The position numbers and the translations under genes were made by a program. Shown one piece after another: positions 16,684 through 25,815 of a stretch of 64,000 nucleotides of DNA. The stretch is from contig NZ_AZEQ01000010.1 of NCBI RefSeq assembly GCF_001436025.1, positions 28,327 through 92,326 on the forward strand. The letters run 5' to 3'. Source of the DNA: Limosilactobacillus mucosae DSM 13345 (GTDB lineage Bacteria > Bacillota > Bacilli > Lactobacillales > Lactobacillaceae). How positions within the stretch are numbered: the stretch's first letter is position 1; the number at the start of each line of letters is the position of its first letter. The notes under the pieces are model-generated. The model had not been told where the DNA came from. It did no database searches and was given only the letters and a program-made list of their open reading frames with translations.

Positions 16684-17328
16684 TATGAACAGCAAGGCAA
16701 TCAGCGTTGCCAGATTAAAGGTGACGTGGGCCGCCATGTTGACGCGCAGATCACCATAGTGCCGATATAAGACCTGCAACAGCAGACTGATTAAAACATA
16801 CTCCAAGCTAGACGTATCACCGTGCATCATACCAAAGAACAAGGCGACGATCATAGCTGCTACCAGAAACTGCGCTTTTGGCAGCATACCTGGCCAGTGT
16901 CTGGTCATCCAATTATCAAGCCGTCGATATAGGCATTGCCGAAAGACGATCTCTTCAATCAACGGGGCCACAATCACGATATAGCCGATATATGGCCAGT
17001 GTTTGCGCATCATGGTTAAAATCAGGCCGGTATTGCTACTGCCCAGCGTTGCGTCCTTGGTCAGCAGGCTCACGCCTAGCATCGTCATTAAGACCGCTCC
17101 CCACGCGATTAGGCCCCAACCAATCCCTTTTAAGATATTTATATTCAACGGCTGTTTAAGGGCCTCAAAACGCCAAAATATGGCAATCAGCATGACTGTA
17201 TACAAACCTGCCAGCACATAGGAGCTGAGATATGGCGTCTTGGTTGCAATAAAGGCTGAACCCAGCCAGATCAGATAGTAAAGGCCGATAATCAGCCAAT
17301 CTTTTCTGGCGTTGTCTTGCCCGGCCAT
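16681..17328 (-). CDS. CPBP-family intramembrane metalloprotease
   Basis: 215 residues and about six to seven membrane helices. Signature motifs are EEIVFR (125-130), FFGMMHGD and NMAAHVTFN, which supply the Glu/His residues of the CPBP (Abi/CAAX protease-like) family. Often involved in bacteriocin self-immunity or abortive systems; here it is the last gene of the transfer operon, with start overlapping the preceding small gene. Substrate unknown. Confidence 0.75.
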   Translation of the reverse strand: MAGQDNARKDWLIIGLYYLIWLGSAFIATKTPYLSSYVLAGLYTVMLIAIFWRFEALKQPLNINILKGIGWGLIAWGAVLMTMLGVSLLTKDATLGSSNTGLILTMMRKHWPYIGYIVIVAPLIEEIVFRQCLYRRLDNWMTRHWPGMLPKAQFLVAAMIVALFFGMMHGDTSSLEYVLISLLLQVLYRHYGDLRVNMAAHVTFNLATLIALLFI

Positions 17329-17486
17329 CAGTTAAAAGCTCCTAAAGACCAGGCCGTAATTGCACCGGCAAAAGTTGCCATCGTAGCCACCAGTAAGATA
17401 CCAAAGATATGGCGTCCCAGCCAGGAAGGCGTCTCATATCCGGTAATCGGTTGCCTTTGAATCTGCGTCAGTTTCTTGTTGATCAT
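17328..17486 (-). CDS. Small single-helix membrane protein
   Basis: 52 residues with a cytoplasmic basic N-terminus and one or two membrane spans (HIFGILLVATMATFAGAITA). Its stop overlaps the ATG of the CPBP gene. A GGGGG ribosome site precedes the start. Missed by longer-ORF criteria. Confidence 0.55.
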   Translation of the reverse strand: MINKKLTQIQRQPITGYETPSWLGRHIFGILLVATMATFAGAITAWSLGAFN

Positions 17487-17501
17487 AAGAATCCCCCAAT
17501 T

Positions 17502-18152
17502 CTACTGGTTATTTGTGGCGTCAACCATCGTTGAGCCAAGCTTCTGTAATTTCGTGAACTTGTGTTGTGTTAAGTCATACGTGCTGGCGTAGACCATCGT
17601 TGTCGTAGCGGAACGTTCGGAGCCGTATTGAGCCGCATATTTAACGACCGATACACAGTCTACGGTATTGTTGCTCTCGTTGATCAGGCTGACTCCGGTA
17701 TTGGCGCTGATAAAGCCGGACTGCAGCTGCATGGTATCGATAATGCTTTCACCGGTATCGTCCTTACCATCGTTGAAGTAGGCCTTGTTGTTTAAGATAT
17801 CATCAGATACCAATTGCTTAGCCTTGTCAGTCCGTGCCGTCCAATCGGCTTGCGAACTGTAGGTGAATAAGATCCGGAACAGCTGATCGGCCGAACTGCT
17901 GGCTTCGGTTTCAGCCTTGGCCTGTTTTGAGGTGTCCTGCTGAGCCTCAGTCCCCGTGGCGGCCTTTGCCTGTAGTTTTTGTCGTTCTGCTTTTTGGGCC
18001 GCTTTGAGCGCTTTTTTCTGCGTGGCCAATTCAGTTTGTGCCTTTGCCAGTTTTTGATTGTAGCTGTTTTCCTGAAACTTGAAGATCCCCAATAGTCCCA
18101 GGCTGACCGCAATTACCGAAACGGCGGCAAAAATTGATTTTCTATTCTCCAT
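17502..18152 (-). CDS. Type IV secretion periplasm-facing protein (VirB8/TcpC-like fold suspected)
   Basis: 216 residues: short N-terminal cytoplasmic part, one membrane helix (8-24), Ala/Lys/Gln-rich coiled coil (about 30-85), then an alpha/beta domain. This is the layout of VirB8-like proteins in Gram-positive transfer systems. Sequence identity is too low to be certain. Overlaps the gene before it by 11 bases. Confidence 0.5.
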   Translation of the reverse strand: MENRKSIFAAVSVIAVSLGLLGIFKFQENSYNQKLAKAQTELATQKKALKAAQKAERQKLQAKAATGTEAQQDTSKQAKAETEASSSADQLFRILFTYSSQADWTARTDKAKQLVSDDILNNKAYFNDGKDDTGESIIDTMQLQSGFISANTGVSLINESNNTVDCVSVVKYAAQYGSERSATTTMVYASTYDLTQHKFTKLQKLGSTMVDATNNQ

Positions 18153-18726
18153 CAGTCGTACCCCCGTTCGTCATGCTGGTTGTCATCACATGAACCTCGT
18201 AATCGTTGACGGTCAGATTATCCAGATCGTAATCCAGCTTAATCAGATAATCGTGCTTGGATCCGTCTTTTTCTTCAAACTCCGTCGTAATGTAGACCGG
18301 TACCTTGGTAATATCGTCCGCATTGCCAAACGTTACCGTTGTGGCATCGTTCTTGGTAATCACCCACTTGTTGGTGTTAGGATCCGTGTTTAATCGAACC
18401 AATTCTTTGGTTAGCTTCTGGCCCAATGCGGCTTGAAGCTTTTTCTGGTTCGCCTGGTAATCCTTTTTCGAGTGCAGGTCACCCAGTTCTTTGACAATCG
18501 CGTTTTTCAGTGTAGCTTCAGCGTGCTGTTCGGCACTCTTTAGATCAAACTCGTTGGAATATGGCGAGTTGACCGCCGTCTGCGTGGCCACCTCTTTTTT
18601 CTTGAGTTGAGTCTGCTTAATTTGTGCATTGACGCTCTTAAGCTTGGTGGTGTTGGGAATGCTGATCACCGCCAGAATCCCACAGATAATTGCCACCGCC
18701 CAGAGTAGTATTTCGTTTTTCTTCAT
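18142..18726 (-). CDS. Type IV secretion membrane protein (VirB8-like suspected)
   Basis: 194 residues: one N-terminal membrane helix (6-24) and an extracellular mixed domain ending in a beta-rich part (VPVYITTEFEEKDGSKHDYL). Similar topology to the following gene, so the two may be related subunits of one complex. Assignment rests on position between the wall hydrolase and the CPBP gene. Confidence 0.5.
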   Translation of the reverse strand: MKKNEILLWAVAIICGILAVISIPNTTKLKSVNAQIKQTQLKKKEVATQTAVNSPYSNEFDLKSAEQHAEATLKNAIVKELGDLHSKKDYQANQKKLQAALGQKLTKELVRLNTDPNTNKWVITKNDATTVTFGNADDITKVPVYITTEFEEKDGSKHDYLIKLDYDLDNLTVNDYEVHVMTTSMTNGGTTDGE

Positions 18727-18736
18727 AAAAAATCCC

Positions 18737-19963
18737 CTACTTTTTCGATTGACCGCCCTTAATCAGTTGCACCGGATCGAGCCACGTACCATCATTGCTG
18801 AATGCTGAGAGTTCAGCAGCACTAAGTTCTTTTTTAGAAACGCCAATATGCACGTGATTAACTAGTGGACTTGTTTCTGAACCATTCTTAGGTAGTATCC
18901 CGATAACATCGCCGGTCTTGACCGTATCACCTTCTTTGACCTTGATGTACTTGGACGCTTGTGCTTCTGAGAAGGCAAATTCTTGATAAACCTCATAATA
19001 GCCGTCATCGGACTTAATAAAGATATAGTACCCCAGGTCACTTTGCGTATAGCCCTTGTGGCCGATCTTGTAGACCTTACCGCCATGAATGGCTTTAATT
19101 TCTTGACCGCCATAACGCGCATCACCAAGGTCAATCCCATCGTGGAAGTTACCCATTCGGGAAGCACTATAGCCAAACTGCTGCTCAGCGCTGAGGCCAG
19201 GATCGTTGTTCTTGATCGAAGCAAAAGGCCAGCCCCAGTCACCGCCAGCACCGTCACCAGATGAGGTACTGCATTGATTTTCGTCATTTTGCGTGTTGGA
19301 ACCAGAATCAGCTGTACCGGTTGCATCACCCAGAATTGAGTCCGAGCCACTGATGTTGGCACCACCAAACAATTCATAGGCCTTACGAGCGGCCGCCCGA
19401 CGAGCGCTATTGGTATTGGCCCGTGCTGATGGCGATGGCCGTTCATAACCGTTCATCCAAGCGGTTGCCGCATCTTCTGGCGTTCCACCCTTGGTTTCCT
19501 TGAAGTAGGCTTTAACCGTTTGTGGTTCAAGCGCCATTACGACGTCTCGCTGGTTTTCGACCGACCAGGATTTATCCGATTTTGGACTGGTCAGATACTT
19601 GCTCTTTGGTGTGAACTGGTACAAACCACCCCCACCTTCAGCCCCAGCACCAATTTCCGCTTGATCCAATACAAACCCAGGATCTTCAGCCCCACCAATG
19701 TTGCCAACGATCCCAGCGGCTTGCGCCCCACTCATGCCTATGCTGGTCCAGGATTTAAAGGTGGCTTCGGCATTTTTGTAAGCTTCAGTCCCTTGTTGTG
19801 TCCATGAACCGGTAGCACTTGTACCAGTACTGCCAGAATCAACGGTCCCACCAGACTTACAAGACTTAGAAGAGAACAGTGTGAGAATTGCCATTATCAC
19901 AATTAGAAAGGTAATGATCCCAGCGCCGATCCCTCCGATAATCCAATACTTTTTCTTGCCCAT
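18737..19963 (-). CDS. Two-domain conjugation cell-wall hydrolase (tail-lysozyme-like plus M23)
   Basis: 408 residues. N-terminal membrane anchor (5-30), then a phage-tail-lysozyme-like domain (about 55-200; AQAAGIVGNIGGAEDPGF, GGGGLYQFTP), a linker, then an M23 peptidase domain with zinc motifs HDGID (about 273) and HVH (about 371). It should open peptidoglycan locally for the transfer channel, as TraG/TrsG-type or VirB1-like proteins do. A GGGGGC ribosome site precedes the ATG. Confidence 0.8.
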   Translation of the reverse strand: MGKKKYWIIGGIGAGIITFLIVIMAILTLFSSKSCKSGGTVDSGSTGTSATGSWTQQGTEAYKNAEATFKSWTSIGMSGAQAAGIVGNIGGAEDPGFVLDQAEIGAGAEGGGGLYQFTPKSKYLTSPKSDKSWSVENQRDVVMALEPQTVKAYFKETKGGTPEDAATAWMNGYERPSPSARANTNSARRAAARKAYELFGGANISGSDSILGDATGTADSGSNTQNDENQCSTSSGDGAGGDWGWPFASIKNNDPGLSAEQQFGYSASRMGNFHDGIDLGDARYGGQEIKAIHGGKVYKIGHKGYTQSDLGYYIFIKSDDGYYEVYQEFAFSEAQASKYIKVKEGDTVKTGDVIGILPKNGSETSPLVNHVHIGVSKKELSAAELSAFSNDGTWLDPVQLIKGGQSKK

Positions 19964-19975
19964 CGCTCAGCCCCC

Positions 19976-20263
19976 TTACACCAAAATGGTAAAGATGGTC
20001 AATACGGCCATGACGCCCAAGACAATCAGCATAAATTTTAGTTTTTCGCCTTGATAGTCAGGGACCTGCTCATTGTCTAAGAGTTGTTGCTTGCGTTTTT
20101 GAATCGCCGCATTGGTGTCATCACGAATCTGGCGATAGCGATTAACGGGGTGCAGACCTTTTTGTCTGTTCTGCGCCGCCTTGGCCATGGCTTGTTCCGT
20201 CTTTTGGGCTTGCCGGTGCCGTTCATTGTCTTTGCGCAGTTGTACGCGTGATCGGATTGCCAT
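19976..20263 (-). CDS. Small basic coiled-coil protein with C-terminal membrane anchor
   Basis: 95 residues: basic, Gln-rich helical N-terminus and C-terminal hydrophobic helix (KFMLIVLGVMAVLTIFTILV). Located directly after the VirB4 ATPase gene. Probably a minor component of the transfer complex; no family recognised. Confidence 0.55.
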   Translation of the reverse strand: MAIRSRVQLRKDNERHRQAQKTEQAMAKAAQNRQKGLHPVNRYRQIRDDTNAAIQKRKQQLLDNEQVPDYQGEKLKFMLIVLGVMAVLTIFTILV

Positions 20264-22195
20264 TTAAATGCCACCCCCATACCGCTTTTCTTCTTTAGCC
20301 GTGATCTCGACTTTAAATTGGATATTGCGATCACCGTTAATGTTCATCAGACACTCGGTCTTCTCCAACCGTGTGAGACTTTGCAACTCATCAGTCGTTG
20401 TCGAGCCGCCTAAAGCCGTTTGCAGACGTGGTAGGTCATCATCTGAAATCTGGAAAAAGAAGCGAATTTGGAACAGCGAGAAGATCTTTTGAACGGCCAA
20501 AACGTATGGATCATGCGAGCTACCATTCATAATCAGATCCTTGATTGTTGGTGCGGCCATCGTAATGGCACAGAAGTTTTTCCGCATCTGCTCCATCATG
20601 GACGCCAGGAACTCAACCCCAAAGGTAAACTTAGGATTGATAATGTTTTCAACCTCATCAATATTCAGGTAGTACCAAGGAATCGAGTACATATCCAAAG
20701 TACCGTTTTTCAGCTGTTTTCGGAGCTTCATACCATTCTTGATAATATCTGCGGACAATAATGTTAGAACGGAGTAGATCTGCGCATTGAAGATCGGCTT
20801 ACCTTGAGCCAGCAGACCTTGAATGTTGAACGTAACTACCTGCTCATTGGTCAAATCTGGGAAACGGGTAATCCCGTCAAACATATCGCCTTTCGACTCT
20901 TCAATGTTGGCAAACGTTGAGGTAATCCGATTCATTGACGTGACCATATTGCTGGTCAGTCGTATTCTTGGATCACGTTCCGCCTTTCGTTGCCGTTCAT
21001 TCGCGTACAGGACAAAATCACGCAAAGTTGGGTACATATCGTGATCCAAGCCGGTAATCTTAATTGACTGCGCGTTCTGCTGCGGATTGCGCACCCAGAG
21101 ATTTTGATCGATGTAAAAATCCTGAATCCAGCTATCCAGCATCGTCATATCATCGCTGTTAGCATCTTCGCTCAAAAACTTGAAGAAGTTCTTGAGCTTG
21201 GTGACGTGCTGGGCAAATGAGTTGATCTCATCAACCGAGCCGTCGTCATTGACGACCGTTGGGAAGATCTCAAATGGATTGATCATGTTTTCCGGCTGGT
21301 CAAGCTTGATAATGACCCCATTCTGATCACGCGTTTGATCCGTGTATTCAGAGGAAACGTCAAAATTACGGATATAAGCACCGCGACTAAAGACATCATC
21401 GTTCATCTTTTTCAGCAGGGTTGACTTGCCCATACCAGCATTTCCGGTTACGAAGAAGAAGGAACGTGTCCGGTGCTTATCACGCTGAAATGGATCGAAC
21501 ATAACCTCGCCTGACGTCCGCGTATAGCCGTAGTAAGAGCCGTTGGGGTCTTCAAGCTTAACGTGGTTGAAAGGATATGATCCGGCGATTGAACGCGCTT
21601 GAATTGGCAGACCGCCTTGAGGCTTGTTGAGCATATCTTGTTCGTGCATTGTTGGAATAAAGATACTTTCAAAATCAGACAACTGTTCATCAGCATATCG
21701 TGCCATGCCAAACTGGCCATTGTCGCGAATAATCATCTTGACGCGCTTTTCCAGCTCTGGAAGCGTTGGTGCATAGACAAAGATCCGCATATAAACGCGT
21801 TTCATAACTTCGTTGGCTTGCGAAAGCTGACTCATCAGCCTTAATTGATCCATGTAGGTGCCACCCGACTGGACGTTTTCTAACTCCTTAGCCTTACCGG
21901 AAATCCGTGTCTTTTGCTCCGTAGCTGATCGAGACAGCTGTTTTAAAATTTCAGCCCGATCTTCAGTCCCCAGACTGATCACGGCCATGGTGGAATCGTT
22001 ATTGGTCAAAGGAACACCCCAAAAATGCAGCAGGCCATGTTGCGGATATTTGTTCAAACGCAGACAGGTAACGTAGCCGTCACCCATTTCCAGATAGCGC
22101 GAGTAGCGTTTTAGATTGCCTTGTGGCTGAACGCTGGCCAGAAAATCGAGATCGTAGCCAGCCTGCGTCAGCTCTAGAATTTCTCTCTTTTTCAT
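20264..22195 (-). CDS. VirB4-like conjugation ATPase (TraE/TrsE)
   Basis: 643 residues with Walker A GNAGMGKST at 251-259 and a Walker B-like WYYLNIDEVENI. Sequences such as SIAGSYPFNHVKLEDPNGSY before Walker A are typical of VirB4. The hexameric ATPase energises channel assembly and DNA passage at the membrane's cytoplasmic face. Lies in the gene order PrgI - TraD-like - VirB4, shared with pSK41-type systems. Confidence 0.9.
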   Translation of the reverse strand: MKKREILELTQAGYDLDFLASVQPQGNLKRYSRYLEMGDGYVTCLRLNKYPQHGLLHFWGVPLTNNDSTMAVISLGTEDRAEILKQLSRSATEQKTRISGKAKELENVQSGGTYMDQLRLMSQLSQANEVMKRVYMRIFVYAPTLPELEKRVKMIIRDNGQFGMARYADEQLSDFESIFIPTMHEQDMLNKPQGGLPIQARSIAGSYPFNHVKLEDPNGSYYGYTRTSGEVMFDPFQRDKHRTRSFFFVTGNAGMGKSTLLKKMNDDVFSRGAYIRNFDVSSEYTDQTRDQNGVIIKLDQPENMINPFEIFPTVVNDDGSVDEINSFAQHVTKLKNFFKFLSEDANSDDMTMLDSWIQDFYIDQNLWVRNPQQNAQSIKITGLDHDMYPTLRDFVLYANERQRKAERDPRIRLTSNMVTSMNRITSTFANIEESKGDMFDGITRFPDLTNEQVVTFNIQGLLAQGKPIFNAQIYSVLTLLSADIIKNGMKLRKQLKNGTLDMYSIPWYYLNIDEVENIINPKFTFGVEFLASMMEQMRKNFCAITMAAPTIKDLIMNGSSHDPYVLAVQKIFSLFQIRFFFQISDDDLPRLQTALGGSTTTDELQSLTRLEKTECLMNINGDRNIQFKVEITAKEEKRYGGGI

Positions 22196-22206
22196 ACAAA
22201 AACTCC

Positions 22207-22896
22207 TTACTTAATCTTGGTGTTTAGGTTGTTGATCCGAAACAGCGTCTCTTTTTTGCGTTCCAACGATAGAGGCTCCATTACCAAGGCATCACCGCCC
22301 CAGCTGATCACGGCATCGCGCAGATTGCGCAATTCAACAGGCCGCTTGCCAAAAATCAGCAGAATAAACTCTTCAGAGACCAGCTTCTTTTCGACCTGAT
22401 CGTTTTCCCATTGTTTGTTTTCGATATAGTGCAATTGTGTCTGTAATTGTCGCTTGCGTCGCACGTCAGTCTCCCGTTTCAAGGCGTCCATTACCTTAAT
22501 GTAGCGGCTTTGCCAGTATGACTTTTGTCGCGAGGCATCGACCGGAAAGGGACTGATGATGATCTTCATATCATCAATGGCGGTCTGAAGAAAATGATGA
22601 AAGCCGTCAATGATCTGGTCCTGTTCGCGAATCGACATCGTACGCACCCCTTGCCCTCGAATTGACAGCATATCGGCATAGCCGTCCGCCTTTTCACGCA
22701 AGACGATAAAGTGATCGCGATCTTTCGTAATCCCTTTATAGGCCAGTAGTTCCAACATGCTTGATGATGGCGTTGCTTCTGAGCCGCGGTAGTGTTCCAG
22801 TTGTTCTAAGCGTTGTTGCTTGCGCTGTTTTCTTGAAGTCAACCACGGCTGTTTTTTCTGCTGGCTGGTCTCTTTAACTGCTCCTCTAATTGCCAA
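22207..22896 (-). CDS. TraD/TrsD-like conjugation protein
   Basis: 229 residues, soluble, helical, with a conserved-looking core (DRDHFIVLREKADGYADMLS). The start is put at the TTG at 22896 because AAAGGAG lies 9 bases upstream; longer in-frame starts lie deep inside the PrgI gene. Position between PrgI and VirB4 matches traD/trsD of pSK41/pMRC01. Molecular role unknown. Confidence 0.65.
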   Translation of the reverse strand: MAIRGAVKETSQQKKQPWLTSRKQRKQQRLEQLEHYRGSEATPSSSMLELLAYKGITKDRDHFIVLREKADGYADMLSIRGQGVRTMSIREQDQIIDGFHHFLQTAIDDMKIIISPFPVDASRQKSYWQSRYIKVMDALKRETDVRRKRQLQTQLHYIENKQWENDQVEKKLVSEEFILLIFGKRPVELRNLRDAVISWGGDALVMEPLSLERKKETLFRINNLNTKIK

Positions 22897-23233
22897 AGTT
22901 ATGGTCTCCTTTCCGCACTGAATCAATGGTCTTGAATTCGTAGTAGCCAAACGACTTAAACAGCTTTGGCTGTCGGTTGATGATCAGCATCCAGATCACC
23001 TCAAAGTTGCGTTTGCCAGGGTTCGTCCGTGGCCGTAAATCCAGGTAGACGGCCAAGATCCCACCCACAATGAAAAACAAGGTCTGTTGTGGAGCCTGCG
23101 TCGGTGGAAACAGATTGCTTAATGCAAGTGCAATCCCCCCAACGACCCCAAAACAGCCAACATCTTTTAAGAAAATCCCCAGTCCCAGCTTAATTTCTGA
23201 TTTGACGTCAGGAACTACTCCAAAATCTTCCAT
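22886..23233 (-). CDS. PrgI-family conjugation membrane protein (TraC/TrsC-like)
   Basis: 115 residues with two membrane helices (about 20-40 and 50-66) and the C-terminal RNFEVIWMLI region seen in PrgI/VirB3-like subunits. First gene of its transcript, 40 bases after promoter A. Inner-membrane partner of VirB4. Confidence 0.75.
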   Translation of the reverse strand: MEDFGVVPDVKSEIKLGLGIFLKDVGCFGVVGGIALALSNLFPPTQAPQQTLFFIVGGILAVYLDLRPRTNPGKRNFEVIWMLIINRQPKLFKSFGYYEFKTIDSVRKGDHNFGN

Positions 23234-23279
23234 AGAGAGATATCCCCTTTCTCAAAAAAGTTATTTGTACTAACTGCTA

Positions 23280-23316
23280 ACCTTACTGATAAATGAGATT
23301 CACTCAACTTTCGCCA
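23280..23316 (-). promoter_or_regulatory. Shared-design promoter A (prgI unit)
   Basis: TGGCGAAA at 23309-23316, -35 TTGAGT (23302-23307), 16 bp, -10 TAAGGT (23280-23285). One of six promoters with the same layout. Confidence 0.6.
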
Positions 23317-23327
23317 CAAACTAAAAA

Positions 23328-23352
23328 AAGCCAGTCTTACGACTGACCTTTT
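23328..23352 (-). terminator. Terminator after the VirB6-like gene
   Basis: GGTCAGTC / GACTGGC stem followed by TTTTTTT on the minus strand, directly upstream of promoter A. Confidence 0.65.
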
Positions 23353-23358
23353 AATTAG

Positions 23359-25815
23359 CTATTCTTCATCTTCAAATCGTGCTGATTCACGACCGTTTGC
23401 GTGACCTCGTTGCGCCATGTTGAAACGACGACTCGTCAGGTAGTTTGAGCTGGATTTTTCCAGCGTCTTGCCAGCCTGATTTAAGCGTTCACTCATGCTT
23501 GGCCGTTCCGGAGCTGTTGGCTGACTGGATACGTTAGGTACACTGCCAGCACCGCTGTTAACAGATGGATTAGGGTTATCACCAGCCCCACCAATTACTT
23601 GGTTGTCGGCGCTAGGTGCCTCACCACTCCCAGCAATGCCAGTATTGCCTGGCTCACTGCTAGTTGTGCTACCACCATCAACTTCAGGATTGTTAATCCC
23701 GTTGCTACCAGTGTTATTGTCATATGGCGTACCTAAGCCATCACCAGTTGCCGGTTCCGTGCCTGGGTCAGAGATCCCGTTGCCAGCTTCAGAATTGTTG
23801 TATGGATCACTGGCACTGCCAGCATCATCAAATGGATCTTGAACATCTGGATTATCGCTGATCCCGTGACCGTTTTCCGCATCGTATGGTGAATCGGAAG
23901 CATTGCCAGTTTCAGAAGCGTCATAAGGATTATCAGTGTATGGATTGTCAGCGCCCTGATCGAACTGATCTTGTGCGCCTGGATCCGTTTCAATCCCGTG
24001 ACCAGACTCAGCATTTGGATCACCAACGACACTGCCGTTTTCACCTGGCTGACCATCTGCACCAGCACCACCGCCAATGCCATGGCCTTCGTCACCGATC
24101 CCAGTAGCGGTATCGCCAGGCTGATCGTTTTGCTGATTGTTCTGCTGGTTGTTGTCAACCTGCGCATTGTTCTCGTTGGTATCACCAGCGTTGTTGGTGT
24201 CTTGCGAGTTGTTATTGATCCCGGTACTGGATCCATTAGCCTCAGAATTGTGACTGGAGTTGTCACTGTTAATCCCAGTGCCGGAGCCACCGCCACCATC
24301 AGCATTGATCCCATGACCTTCGCCTGGACCGCCAATTGCGGTACCACGGCTGGAGTTGTTGGAATTGGAGCTAGAAGAGTTCTTGCTCCCAAAAATCCCG
24401 TTGCTCTTGCTGTTACCCCAGTTAGAGACTTTGGACAGACCGCCACCAACGGCCCGAGTACCCATACCGGCCATCATACCACCCATGGCACCAGCTGCCA
24501 TCGCGTGGCCACCTTCATCAGCAAAGCCTTGTGAAACCCCGGTAACCCGTTCAAAGTAACCGATCCCGGCCATCATGGCATAGCCAGCCCCGGCATAGAT
24601 CACGATAATGGCCAACGCGTGCGTCGTCCAATTCATCTTTGGCAGTTTATCCGGTGCCGTGGCAATAAAGATAAAGAACATCTTGATCATCAAGACGATC
24701 AGCACCATCGACAGGTACAGCCCGATAATTGAGTTAACCAAGTCGCGGAGTTTCTTTGGATCACGAACCGATTGGAATGCTAGAATCGGTGCAACCAGAT
24801 TCATTGCCGTCAGTTCGAAAATATCCTTAACTACTCGGATTGAGGCGATCAGGAGAATGACCCCCAAAATGATCGACTGACCCAACAGGCCGATCCAGTC
24901 CACATCATACCGCGCGTAGACATCATCGTTGTTGGAGCCAGCGCCAACGCCCGTTGCGTTCTTGACGATAATATAGCCACCATCGTCTTGACCGGACTCG
25001 TCCATCAAGTGATACTTCAACGGTGCCGTATAGTCCTTGAATTTATCCTTATCCAGCCCCAGATCCTTGAGCGTAGTTGAGTCCAGGTACTCGCCCAGAT
25101 CCAAGTTGTCAACATCGTTATCAGTGTTAATCCGGTTAAGCTTTGCGGACTCAGCCCGATCTGGATTGACGTTCCACTTCTTTCTGACGACCGTACTCAG
25201 ATCGATAATGTTGTTTTTAAGCGGCTGAATGGCTAGATCATCACTCATTCCTACGCCGCTAGCTGAGTTTAAATCATCACGCGCCGTTTCGGCAACATTG
25301 CCGATCCCAGGCATACCGCTACCGACTGAGCCGACTTTTTGCATCATCAGTGGTAAAACCGTCAGCGTCAACGCCACCATCACAACGTTTGGCAAGATCT
25401 TACCCCACCGAACGGAATGGCCGATTGATTGTAGGACGATCACGATTAGTGCGGCCCCCAGCAGTGCCCAGCCAATCGTATACATCGTCAGATATAACGG
25501 GTGCAACGGTGAACCCTTCGCAGCCAGGCTCCCGTCCCAACCCAGCAGGTTGAACATGGCATTGAAGATCGATTCAAAACCCTTGTTAAAGTCATAGATC
25601 CAGTGTACCGGCACGTTCTGAAACCAACCGGCCATCTTGCGAAACATACCCCAAGACAAATGCAGATGCGATCCCCATGCTTGGTAGAATTCCACAATCT
25701 TATCGCTTTTAGTGAAGGGACTATCCGTAACGGCCTTGTTCAAGGCGTCTTCAGTTGGTGCGCTTACGGCCATCACCGCTAGGCGCGTTACCAGCCCCTG
25801 CAACATTGTCAGCAT
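23359..25815 (-). CDS. VirB6/TrbL-like polytopic conjugation protein with repeat tail
   Basis: 818 residues. The N-terminal 450 hold about seven membrane helices and extracellular loops, as in VirB6/TraL-type channel proteins. From about residue 465 to 790 the chain is a Gly/Asn/Ser/Asp-rich tail with repeated GHGI, GTGI and GNGI motifs, likely disordered and cytoplasmic. The ATG at 25815 is preceded by GGGGGG at 8 bases and overlaps the VirD4 stop by one base. Confidence 0.75.
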   Translation of the reverse strand: MLTMLQGLVTRLAVMAVSAPTEDALNKAVTDSPFTKSDKIVEFYQAWGSHLHLSWGMFRKMAGWFQNVPVHWIYDFNKGFESIFNAMFNLLGWDGSLAAKGSPLHPLYLTMYTIGWALLGAALIVIVLQSIGHSVRWGKILPNVVMVALTLTVLPLMMQKVGSVGSGMPGIGNVAETARDDLNSASGVGMSDDLAIQPLKNNIIDLSTVVRKKWNVNPDRAESAKLNRINTDNDVDNLDLGEYLDSTTLKDLGLDKDKFKDYTAPLKYHLMDESGQDDGGYIIVKNATGVGAGSNNDDVYARYDVDWIGLLGQSIILGVILLIASIRVVKDIFELTAMNLVAPILAFQSVRDPKKLRDLVNSIIGLYLSMVLIVLMIKMFFIFIATAPDKLPKMNWTTHALAIIVIYAGAGYAMMAGIGYFERVTGVSQGFADEGGHAMAAGAMGGMMAGMGTRAVGGGLSKVSNWGNSKSNGIFGSKNSSSSNSNNSSRGTAIGGPGEGHGINADGGGGSGTGINSDNSSHNSEANGSSTGINNNSQDTNNAGDTNENNAQVDNNQQNNQQNDQPGDTATGIGDEGHGIGGGAGADGQPGENGSVVGDPNAESGHGIETDPGAQDQFDQGADNPYTDNPYDASETGNASDSPYDAENGHGISDNPDVQDPFDDAGSASDPYNNSEAGNGISDPGTEPATGDGLGTPYDNNTGSNGINNPEVDGGSTTSSEPGNTGIAGSGEAPSADNQVIGGAGDNPNPSVNSGAGSVPNVSSQPTAPERPSMSERLNQAGKTLEKSSSNYLTSRRFNMAQRGHANGRESARFEDEE

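Noticed and set aside
24000..24450. Long alternative-frame ORFs in the VirB6-like tail
   Set aside because: Arise from low-complexity repeat DNA in other frames; no starts with ribosome sites.
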